From Ceratodon purpureus (lineage: Eukaryota > Streptophyta > Bryopsida > Pseudoditrichales > Ditrichaceae), in the NCBI GenBank assembly GCA_014871385.1, contig CM026427.1, forward strand, positions 10,788,430 through 10,852,429: a stretch of 64,000 nucleotides of DNA, read 5' to 3'. Position numbers and translations under genes: made by a program. The notes under the pieces are model-generated. The model ran no database searches. It was not told the DNA's origin and saw nothing but the letters and a program-made list of their open reading frames with translations. Position 1 is the stretch's first letter. Every line of letters starts with the position of its first letter. Below are positions 53,455 through 64,000 of this stretch, piece by piece.

Positions 53455-55426
53455 CTATCGGACTTCGTTTGGCTTATCCCGAAGTCCTAATCTTGTGATC
53501 AGGATACAATATTCATCCCAATCAGTTCGTCGCAAATATTTCAATAATTTTTTCCGCTGCTCAAGCATACCTTCGAGACCCTTCCGAGAATGCAAGTCCT
53601 GAAGTAGCACACCCAAACAAATAAAGTTAATAAAAAATAAAAGACTGCAATCTATATTCACAACATCTGTCAACGCATTTTTTCTTTGAACTATACATAC
53701 GCTATTTTCTTGATGGTTGTCTATTACGCTACACCTTTGACCTCATTTCTGACCGAATTCAAGTTAAATTAGTGGAAATGGAAGCCTAAACTAAGAGATG
53801 GAAGATTGGTTAAAAATATAGCAATAAATCAGAAATCAATCCCAACCTTTCATATTGAAAGAACCTGGCTAAACTCAATGCCCAAGATGAGGGTGCTAAC
53901 CAATGAAACTACATTTAAATTCTCCAGAGGAGACACAGGAGTGATAGGAAGCAACTCGTACCTTTTTGTGAGTCTTCATGTGCTCAGCCATGTACTTGAT
54001 TTTTGCTGTGAGAAGAGCAACTGCATGGATCATGATCACGTTAGCATCTTTTCGCCTAATAGATGAGACCTTGTGCTAAAATTTAAAGAGCACCTGAAAG
54101 AATCCAAAGTACAGCTAATTGGTGATCTTAAAATTATAAACAGCGACAGACAACACAGATACGCTCTACGAATCAGGGTCAAATCATGTCTCTGAATACG
54201 TAACGAGCTGACGACCTCAATCCACTGCATCAATCCTTCCACTGTTGATGCAGTATCCACACTTTCTCACTGCCCAATTTTACGGAAACAAACATAAAGC
54301 TTACTTTGCACTTGTGAAGAACCACAGTCTCCTTCGTGAATTCGGTACTCCTCTCTGACTTTTTTCAGCTCCATCTTTTGGCGCTCCATTGCTGATAAAT
54401 GTTCATCGGCATAATACTGGTACACACAAGTACTTCTTAGAAGTTGTCCTAGGAATTCACTCACCGAGTGATAATTACAAAACTTGCAAATACTTCTTCA
54501 AAACTCGAGCATTGTCAGGTAACACAAGAAATACCTTCTCAAGGAGGTGCTCCTTTGGAGGCAAAAACATGTAGCCAGGCCCTTGATTCATATCTCCCAG
54601 TCTGCTGAGTTGACCTAGCTTTTGCACTGCCCTTACCAACATCCCAAACAACATTAATTAACATGTCAATACAACGATGATTTAACTACATAAACACAGA
54701 CATCATATGCAAAAAATTACACACTACGGTTTGCAAATACTAATAGAAAGACCCAGCTTAAATCCTAAAACCCTAAACCCTATTTAACATCTTTCAAGTG
54801 AAACGAGAATGCAACCACAGCTTTCCCATTCTACAGAACTAAGGTGAGGATCCATACGAGGCGATTCAGCAGGTGCACCATCCTCTGTCCGAGCCTTCAA
54901 CCCCCGCATGGTAAGCTGCGAAAGGTAGCTGCTGCCACTGTCTGGAACACTCTCTTCAGAGGAAGCCTGCTTCTAAACACCATTAACAAAACCCCGAACA
55001 AGACGTAAATTCCCAAAATCCCACTCAAGAAACCACTCCCCTAAAACCCTTGTCTCCTGCCTCTCCCAAGCATCGCCAAAAATAAAACTCCCAGAATCAC
55101 CTATATTTTTGAAGGCTTCGAAATTTAGGGTTTAAGGGTTTCACATTCGCCATTGGCCAAAAAACTTGCAAATCGACAGCGAATGGAAAATCCCAAGGAA
55201 TTAATGAAACAAAAAAAGAAAAAAAAGAAACCCGCACCTCCTCGCCCTTCCGACCTCGCATCTCCAACAAAATCTTGCTGGCAAAATCCTCCGTCTCACC
55301 ACGCGCAGTCGTATCATTCTCCGGCGATCGCAGAGGGTTGAAAGTGCTAACCTCCCGCACACCAGCACAGACTCCGCTGCGCTGCAGGAGCGGCCTCAGC
55401 AGCCTGGACTGGACCCGAGACGCCAT
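53455..55426 (-). CDS. Organellar (probably mitochondrial) ribosomal protein S15
   Basis: uS15 family protein of the small ribosomal subunit, which binds the central domain of 16S-type rRNA early in assembly. Exons (minus): 55426-55238, 54972-54858, 54626-54535, 54416-54305, 54020-53962, 53598-53455; 236 aa. The S15 core is unmistakable: EEYRIHEGDCGSSQVQ (starts at residue 154), IALLTAKIKYMAEHMKTHKK, DLHSRKGLEGMLEQRKKLL and YLRRTDWDEYCILITRLGL. The roughly 130-residue N-terminal extension begins MASRVQSRLLRPLLQRSG. It is Arg-rich with no acidic residue in its first 24 positions, typical of an organelle presequence. Mitochondrion is favoured over plastid because plastid S15 is usually short and plastid-encoded. 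The exon 2 acceptor is ambiguous by 6 nt (54972 or 54966, both in frame). Confidence 0.93.
55124..55140 (-). promoter_or_regulatory. Telobox-type motif pair in S15 intron 1
   Basis: Plus strand tttagggtttaagggtt just downstream of exon 1 of the S15 gene; a related aaaccctaaaccct lies at about 54769-54782 in intron 2. Teloboxes are common near starts of plant translation genes. A regulatory role here is inference. Confidence 0.35.
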
Positions 55427-55804
55427 GTCTGCGAAACCGGGTCGCCAAATGTGTTAAGCCCACCAAAACCCCCAGCAGAGGAGGTGGGAAATTGCGTGAG
55501 GGGCGTATGTGCAAAGGGGAAGGAGAGCAATTGGGGAGTTGCGCACTAAACCCCGTGCGGCAGATGTGCCATGGCAGATGGGGGTTGGGAGTGGCGATCC
55601 GGGAGCACAATGGGCGTCTGCACTCTTCCAGCAGCGCACTGTCTAGGTTAGCGTCACCGTCACAGCGGCACTGCCTCTCGCTTGCGCTCTCGCCGCGCAC
55701 GCGCGACTGAGTCTGTTGGCGGGAGCCGCTGTTGGCAGTGTGGTTAGCTTGCGTGGCACTGCTGAGCATTCGGATTCTCTCGTTTCATTCATCTCGGGTG
55801 CTTA
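55427..55804. other. S15 promoter/leader region
   Basis: GC-rich for about 350 bp directly upstream of the S15 start, then ending at the left terminus of transposon B. A minus ORF (55769-55347) overlaps the S15 start in another frame but has no protein family character. Confidence 0.5.
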
Positions 55805-56329
55805 AGGTAGAGGGTTGTTTTCCCGACTGAATTTGATCAGGTTTGGATAGTGCAAAGTGCTTGACAAATATTTTGTTAATTTTGGAAGAAGTGCAAAGTT
55901 CCTACAAGTCCATCCCCCAAAGGCACAATTTTTTAGGAGCAGTCTAGAATTTCCTATAATTTCCTAGAAGGGAGCCCGTAGAGTGGTCCATTGTCGTGCA
56001 TAGGGTGGCTGCTGTTCAGAGATAACAGATTCCACTAACTATGTGAAAAATATCAAAAAAATGTGCACATGAGGGTCTGACAATGACCATATTTGGTCCA
56101 AAACTGTGTGAGACCAGTGGCCGACATCGTGTACTGAAAGGCCTCATACAAATGCATTAGATTCCTGCTGGATTGAGCCACGTAGGCTCTGTGATAGCTA
56201 ATTCCAATGCCTTACTCTGATAAGGGCGGAGTTAGTGCCCACACCAAGGGGAGCCTAATGGCGACCCCGAGGTGCAGGGTACCTGGCCATACTAGAGCCA
56301 CATATGTCACACTTGGTTTGAATCCCCGG

Positions 56330-56395
56330 GAATTCAGGATCGAACTCCTGCCCATGCTGTGACTCACTTGATGCGCTGACCACAGCCCGTAACCG
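56330..56395 (-). repeat. tRNA-like promoter pair, possible SINE or tRNA relic
   Basis: Minus strand has TGGTCAGCGC (A-box like, 56382-56373) followed 25 nt later by GAGTTCGATCC (B-box like, 56347-56337). This order and near-tRNA spacing match RNA polymerase III internal promoters. No full cloverleaf was found, so a tRNA-derived SINE head is more likely than a working tRNA gene. It lies inside element B. Confidence 0.35.
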
Positions 56396-56912
56396 GGCTG
56401 TTTCCACCCACATCTGATCAAGTTCGCCCCCTTTAGCGCCCTTATCCCCGCCCTCCGCTTAAGCTCCCCGCCTAGGGACTTAGCTGTTGCTGCTGGCCGT
56501 TGATCGTCTGAACACCACTCTCTCTTTTCTGCAGCTCCATCGCTTGTGCCTCTTCTTGTCGCTCCCTCCTCCGTAATCTGCAGCAGAAGGTGATTAAGTT
56601 AGACCTCCCTCCCCGCCCCACTATTCGGAGGATAGAACCCTGGGAGTGCATGCTGTCGAGGGTGAAGAGGTGACCTCCAAAGGTCGAATCCCGCATGGAT
56701 TTGTGTGTTGTGATGTCCATATCCAACGAGATGGGATTGACTTGAGAAGACATGCTGATGATGGTCGGAGATGCGGGCAGCGTCGGTGTACAGCCATGGA
56801 TGGTGATGCGGATCGTATGCGTCGCGGCCCTCACCCACTAGTAGTCTCCACGGCGGGAGCTCGCGCGGACCAAAGGAGCTGCAGTGGACTTGCAAGGGCG
56901 ACGTCGAACTGA

Positions 56913-59805
56913 TCAGTACGTGAGAGCGAGAGACGTGCTCATCGCCGCCCACCCCGGTCCATGCACCAACGGCGTCTTGCACAAAGGTAAGAGGTGCTGC
57001 ACGCCCCCTGCCCCCGCCCGCGTCTGATCTTGCTTGCGTATGTATGCTTCTTGCGTGTCCCCCTCGGCGACCGCGGCCTCCTCCCTTTCTTCTCCTTGCC
57101 TCAGCTTTTGCTTGCTTTTCTCTTTTTTTTTCTTCTCTAGCTCTTGCACGCTCCTCCTTCTCCCTCTGCTGGATTTCTTTTTGAGCCTTCCGTTGCTCTT
57201 TTGTTGCCTCCTACTCCTCCCTCTTTCTTTGTGCTGCAGCTGATGTGGCTCCCTTTTGAGCTAGAATCCCTTCTAGTCCCTTGTAGTAGTCTGCAGATGT
57301 CAAAATAATGCTCTGTGTAAAATCCAGCAGTGGTTGTTGTCCCTCCCTTTTCTTGGCTGGAATTAGTTTAGGTAAAGAAAGAAATTGGCTTATGTTGCTT
57401 TCATTTCTTGCTCGTACCTCAGCCCGAAAAGTAGGATCTATGATGGTATGACATTCATTCCTTGCATAGTTGTTATTGTCGGGGTTTTCTACATCTACAT
57501 AGAAGTGACGAGTGCCCTCTGTGACTAATGTGCAGGCAAGGTACTCCACAGATCTGCGGTCAAGGTTTCCCCCCCCCCCCTTAATGCTCGTCGTAGGAGT
57601 CTCCGCCCTGAATAGCCTCACCAAGGCTCCAACTGTCGCTGCGAGGATCATTGTCTGCATAGGCAGTGTCAATGTGCAGCCTGCCCCCCCCCCCCCCAAC
57701 CTTGCAGATCACCACCGGCACTGACTCACGTCTCCTCGCACTGGAGATGTGCCGTGTCCGCCGTCTCCTGATGTATCAAGTCGCCCCCGCCCCGAGTCTA
57801 CTCCATCGCCGCAGCCCTCATCAATCCGCTAATCTCTTTCTGTCCGCCCTTGGTGTAAGTCGACGCGACTTAGTGGACTTTGTTGATCTTCTCCTCGGCG
57901 GCCTTGGTGTAAGTCAGTGGACCGGCTCCTTGGCATCGCCCCATCTTCTCCTTGCCCCGGTTGTCTGCTGCAGTCGCTGTCCGCTCATCGCCTTCGTCGA
58001 CCTCCCCCTTTCGCTGTTTCACTCCGCCCCGGTTCTAGCAAACATTTAGTTCGCTTTACAGTCCCCTCTTCGGTGGCTTCCACGCCCCTCGCACCTTCCT
58101 CTGTGTTCCTGCAGTCTTGTCGCCCCTGGGGCAACTGCGCCTCATTTTCTTCGTCTGAACTTTCTCCCTCCTCTTCTGGAACAGTGACAGGGTCGTAGCC
58201 TTCTTGCCCCTCCTCAAATCCCATACTAGGTGTCATTTTTGCATCAACTGCATCTGGATTGAGGGGCCAAATCCCTGTTTTCTTGAATCCACTCACAATG
58301 TTTTTTACTGTTAGTGACTTTTCTAGTGTTTGTGACGTCCACACACAAAGGTCAGCCTTCTCTACCTTCCCTCCCTTGTTCACTAGGGTCCAGGAGTCTC
58401 TTAATTGGCTAAATGCAGCTTTAAAAGGTTTAAAGCAAGAGACATCCAAAGGCTGAAGTGCATGAGAGGTGTAGGAAGGAAGTGAGATTATGTCTAACTC
58501 CTCTTGCATTGCCAAAGTTGCTACCTCTAGTGTAACATGCAAATCATGACCATCTAGCACTAGTAAATGTCTGTTTTCTGCACTAATTCCCCCTCTTTTT
58601 TTCAAATTCAGTAGAAAATGAGATATCCAAGATTGGAAAAGCCACTTGGTCATTCAAGCATTGGGCTGCATAGCCATTAGTGCATCAGGCTCACATTTTT
58701 CTACATAGGAATTTTGGAAGTAAACCCCCTTTAGGATGTAAAAAATTCGGGATTTTACCCCCTCACCATTGATACATGATAATACTAATAAATGTTCTCT
58801 CTGGTCAGGGTCAATTGTGTGTACAGACTTTGAGCCTCTAGTTTTCCAAGAACAGTGGCCTCCCTACTTTGCCCAACCTGCACACTTATTCATTACAATT
58901 CCAAATATATGATGAAGGATAATTGAAGGTACTGTATAGATTCTCTAGGTTGCAGTATAGTGTGGCTACACTAGATGGACACAATCCCCTAGCTCTCCCT
59001 AATTCTAAGGGCTGGCTCTTTCTAGCAACCAATTCTGGATGTCTTTGTTTAAATGCCTTTAACCATGATTTCCTTGGCAGACCTATGTCACTCTATGGTG
59101 TGTCTCTAGTTTGAGTTGCTTGCCCCAAATCGTGCATTTTAAAACAATATTCCACCAACTTGTTCTCCTGGTCCTCTTTCAGCACTGTGGGTGGTCCTCT
59201 TTTCCTTCCAAGTACAGACCTATACAAATGGTCTCTTAGAGAGGTTGCTGGAATACTAAAGGCCCTAGATGCAGTTCTAATTTTCATGCCATCATCTGTA
59301 ATTGCATCAAGTGCTAACCTAAGTTGTGCATTAGTCCAGTTTCATGTTTTGTTTTGTTTTGTCTACCCTTGCTTGGTCTCCTACATGGCTCCTCTTGGCT
59401 GTTTGGGACATTTTCCTCACCTCCCAAGCTCCCACCGTCAAGGTTAACCCCCTCCTCTCCACTTCTAGAGCTAGGTTGTGAGTTCCAATGCCCTTCCTTT
59501 GATGTAGTACTCCTTAAGATATATCTCCTCCCCCCCTCACTTCCTCCCATGTAGCCTATATATAGAGCATGCTGATTTTGAGCTTCTACAGAGTTTGCAT
59601 GCAAGGTAGGCATTATACTTCTATATCTATCCCTCCCTCCATGCTCAAATTGAGCCATACAGTCATCAAATTCCAAATTGTCTTCTACTTCTTGACCACA
59701 CTCCCATTGTGTCCTCCCCCCTTCTTGTATCCCCTCACATTGAGTCTTTTGAACAATCTCATGCCTCCCCACAAATCCCTCACTGCCTTGCCTCATTCCC
59801 TCCAT
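56913..59805 (-). pseudogene. Decayed pogo-like transposase of element B
   Basis: Pieces in order on the minus strand: N-terminal segment (59805-59314), helix-turn-helix (NWTNAQLRLALDAI through the DHLY segment, about 59340-59210), DDE catalytic part (58653-57985; LDGHDLHVTLEV, LQPLDVSCFKPF), C-terminal part (57699-57211; FYVDVENP ... QQPLLDFTQS) and a Lys/Glu-rich coiled tail (to about 56913). Breaks against element A: a frameshift just before NWT; loss of about 13 codons after the helix-turn-helix; TGG to TAG near 59093; and TGG to TGA immediately before 58653. C-runs at 57571-57580 and 57684-57697 disturb the C-terminal junction. Not functional. Confidence 0.8.
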
Positions 59806-60257
59806 TGCAACTCCACTATCCCCCTTCTAAGCACCTTGAACTCTCTCCTAAATTCCCCTCTAAAACCTCACACTTGGCTCTCAAAAATCACCTTGCTTAT
59901 ATGCTGAATTGTTCCAAAAGTGATGTAATTATGATCAAGCCGTCACAGTAAACCGCCCATTTTGGTGTACAAATTAAAGCATCCTTCACTGCAAAATCAG
60001 CCCCAATATAGGCAATTTCTGGAGATTCCATGATCTTAATTACAACTACCCCACTACCTACTTCAATTCACATTAACATGGCTTTTCACCATTTTTACAT
60101 CCAGAAATTAAAATGAAGGGACCCTATTCCCGCCCTCCACGTACTAATGCGCTGCCAGGGTCGGTTTTATAAGTCTGGAAAATCACAAATTGATCAGGCA
60201 GCCCTATGAGTATGGGTTGGTATTGCAACTCGCTCGTGAATACAACCCTCTACCTTA

Positions 60258-60889
60258 CTTCAAGCAGATCTTGATCTATGACTTGGAGTAGTTTAGATGA
60301 ATATATGAAAAAAAAAATGGTCATAAAGGTTCAAAGTGAAATTTATATTTCTATTTTAGGCACTTGAGAATCAAAGCCCCTCCACATCCTCCAAAATTGC
60401 AACTAATAATCATTCATTCTAGAAGTTGTGCACGTCAATGATATAAAAGGCTTATTTTTTAATCCTCCACATCGTGCATGTTAATTCATTAAATGAACCA
60501 TATGAACACTCTATCATGTAGTGATTCTTGTAAAAATTCTAAAGATCCTATTCTCAACTCTTACTTCTAGTGATTGAGGTGATAAAAACATTTGAAAATT
60601 TATTTAACTTTGTTTTGGTGATTCTAAATAAATTAAGATAGTAGTACTAAGAACTAAGTAAATCATAGTCCATTTGCTAATAAAAGGGCACAAAAGTTGT
60701 GGAAAAAGTATTCAAAGGTAACTCAAATGTAAAAAATATGAAAAAAAAGATTTTTAAAGGTCTAAAAACTATAGTTTTAATACCCTCCAGTAGGTGCTTA
60801 TAAAGATGGCAACTATTGGCCAAAAAAATGATGACTATTCAACTATCAATTGGCCAATGTAGAGTCACTAACACTGATAATAATGATCC
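60258..60889. other. AT-rich spacer
   Basis: No gene-like ORF; AT-rich DNA between transposon B and the minisatellite. Confidence 0.5.
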
Positions 60890-61545
60890 ACTAATATTGA
60901 TAATAAGAAGCTATAATTGACACTAATATTGAGGAGTCACTTCCTTAGTAATGAGGAGCCACTGCCATTGATAATGAAGAGCCCCTACCATTGATAATGA
61001 AGAGCCACTGCCACAGATATTGAGGAGTAACTGACAGTGATAATAGGAGCGAGGCATTGCCACTAATAATGAGGAGTAACAGTGATAATAGGAGCGAGTG
61101 AGGAGTCACTGACAGTGATAATAGGAACGAGGCATTGCCACTAATAATGAGGAGTCACTGACTGTGATAATAAGAAGACAGTGATAATAGGAGCGATGCA
61201 TTGCCACTAATAATGAGGAGTCACTGACTGTGATAATAAGAAGCGAGGCACTACCACTGATAATGAGGAGTCACTGACAGTGATAATAGGAGCGAGGCAC
61301 TGCCATAATAATGAAGAGTTACTGACTGTGATAATAAGGAGCGAGGCACTACCACTGATAATGAGGAGTCACTGACAGTGATAATAGAAGCGAGGCACTG
61401 CCATAATAATGAAGAGTTACTGACTGTGATAATAAGGAGCAGTGATAATAAAGAGCCACAGACATTAATAACAAGAAGCCACTGACATTAATAACAAGAA
61501 GCCGCTGACAATGAGAATTTAAATAACGAAGAGCCATTGACGCTC
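60890..61545. repeat. Degenerate minisatellite with 98-bp higher-order unit
   Basis: Built from short modules of the type gataatgaggagtcactgac and agcgaggcactgcca. The clearest higher-order copies start at gcgaggcactaccactgata at 61243 and 61341, a 98-bp period. Modules to the left are shorter and more mixed. The stop-rich frames show it is non-coding. Confidence 0.85.
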
Positions 61546-63015
61546 ACAAGGAAGAGTCAGAACATGGTGCCACAATGAGTTATTAACGTGAGGTCAAAAA
61601 CAATTAGTTGCTAATCCTCCTCAATTATTGGCAACCCTATCTTATACAACTTCAAAACTTGAGTTTATCATCAAATGACATCTTAACATTCTTTCTATTG
61701 GAACCATGCCCAACTTTTAAATCTCAAGATTCTTGCACATTAAATATGTTTTTAAAAATTTGCATATGAAATACTTCAATAAAATGTTAAATATTGAAAT
61801 TAGAATAGAAATGTGCATGAAGATTAAGTGAGTAGAAAAAAAAGTTTAACAATGAAGAAAGCTCAAACAAAGGTAAATTGCATATACAGAATAGATATAT
61901 ACCAGTATGGAGGACCTGGAAATACAAGCTTCAAGAACATTACTTGCATGAGTGGTCCCCAATAGCCTTACAGGCGAGGCCCAACAAACCTCCATTTCTC
62001 CAAATAAATTAATAATTATCTTTTCGTTTTGGACAGCCTTGTGACGGTTGTTCAATACTGGTAGCCCAGGTGAAGCCAAATCACAGGTACACTTGACAGG
62101 ACACTTTCCCATTCCTTCACCTACTCCATCCCTTTTGGGGGCACCCCTATTGGAGAGAAACGTCTCTTCTCACACGCACTACAATCTCCATTAAAGCTGT
62201 CTAACTTGCATACAGACCACAAGAGGAGGGGCTTACTAAGGCTCACACCTTAACCCCCTATCTCCTGCACATCTCTTTCTGTCCATGTACATTAGCACCT
62301 TTCTATCCAATCACATATACAGTGTTACACAACATAAATGGCCGTCATACAGTTACTTTGCAAAAGATGCAAACATCAATTCATACACCCATACTACTGG
62401 CAGAAGGTTCGTTGATGGTTATCGTGGGTGGATGACATTGACATTTGAAAGATGAGAGGATCACCAAAAACTCCAAAACTGACGTTAATTCATTGGAACT
62501 GAACGGTGTTCAGCAGCTCAATAGTCTAGACAGAATTGGATATCTAGCACTTGATGGAATGCAACATATGTAACTTGATAGATATCCATCAACACAAGGT
62601 TGTTGCAACCACAAAAAGACACTCAAGTAAGCTACAATTGCAATGCAGACAACACGCAAAAATTGATCGATCGATCAACACGCTGAAGAGTTGAATGACA
62701 GAGAATTGGGTATGGTTCAAGATGACACAGAAACAGAAGCGTGACGAAATGGCAAAAAGCACAGCTATGACTCAACTGTAGTCTAGTCTCCACAAAGAAA
62801 AAAAGGTTTCTGCTACTCTGTCCCAGCTCAGAAAGACGAGGATCATGTCACGATGAGAATATTGACAAACATATGTTCCTGTTGTCTTGCTGAACGCGGC
62901 CACTTCGCAGGTTGCTCACCTCACCAGGATCAGATGCATACTCTGAAAGTTATGGGAGGAAGAGGGATAAGGGAAAGGGGGTAATACACACAAAAGAGAA
63001 CTATCATAGCGTGTT
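61546..63015. other. Spacer and calmodulin 3' region
   Basis: 61546-62300 is AT-rich without a gene. The part nearest 63015 must contain the calmodulin 3' UTR on the minus strand. A short atcgatcgatc motif lies near 62664. No other feature seen. Confidence 0.5.

Positions 63016-64000
<985 letters not shown>

Larger units (their letters stand above)
55805..60255 (-). mobile_element. Pogo-like DNA transposon, element B (decayed)
   Basis: Terminal inverted repeats: left AGGTAGAGGGTTGTTTTCCC from 55805; right, minus strand from 60255, AGGTAGAGGGTTGTATTCAC; 18 of 20 match. TA flanks both ends (55803-55804 and 60256-60257). Length is 4451 bp. The interior encodes, on the minus strand, a decayed transposase related to that of element A. 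The ends share AGGTA with A but differ further in, so A and B are sister families. The insertion lies about 380 bp upstream of the S15 start codon. Confidence 0.85.

Noticed and set aside
55347..55769. 140-codon minus ORF overlapping the S15 start
   Set aside because: In a different frame from S15, GC-rich leader DNA without family character; at most an upstream ORF.
57571..57697. Long C-runs considered as G-quadruplex regulatory sites
   Set aside because: Single homopolymer runs inside a decayed transposon; more likely slippage or sequencing-prone tracts.

Overview
The window is nuclear DNA of a land plant. Genes have many short canonical introns, and the housekeeping genes match plant families: DExH1, RH20, organellar S15, calmodulin and a DUF688 protein found only in land plants. 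An animal-style pogo transposase lineage and a MAPK-like kinase unlike any flowering-plant MAPK that I can recall point to a bryophyte, most likely a moss. That placement is inference, not proof.

Layout. 1-4470: no confident gene; possible 3' end of a minus-strand gene at the left edge. 4471-11430 (+): 16-exon DEAH-box helicase of the DExH1/DHX36 group. 12516-16216 (-): two-exon DUF688 protein, tail to tail with the helicase. 16217-21642: gene-poor AT-rich DNA with a retrotransposon-like fragment. 21645-31139: a transposon cluster. It holds a TA-flanked pogo-like element (A, 21645-29410), a CACTA element (24030-26412, 3-bp duplication AAT) nested in the intron of A's transposase, and a second CACTA element (29650-31139, duplication CTT) just outside A. 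31140-39536: AT-rich spacer with short tandem repeats and an inverted second copy of the retrotransposon-like fragment. 39537-44828 (-): ten-exon DEAD-box helicase (DBP2/DDX5 type, RH20-like). 47322-52961 (+): 17-exon atypical MAPK-like kinase. 53455-55426 (-): six-exon organellar ribosomal protein S15. 55805-60255: a second, more decayed pogo-like element (B). 60890-61545: a minisatellite. 63016-64000 (-): calmodulin, whose first exon lies beyond the right edge.

The host genes do not form a pathway; they are ordinary dispersed genes of RNA metabolism (two helicases), organelle translation and signalling (kinase, calmodulin). The less ordinary content is the transposons, whose ends and target duplications can be read to the base, and the kinase, whose P+1 region departs from the MAPK consensus. 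All exon models were built by eye from splice signals, reading phase and remembered family sequence; no alignment was run.
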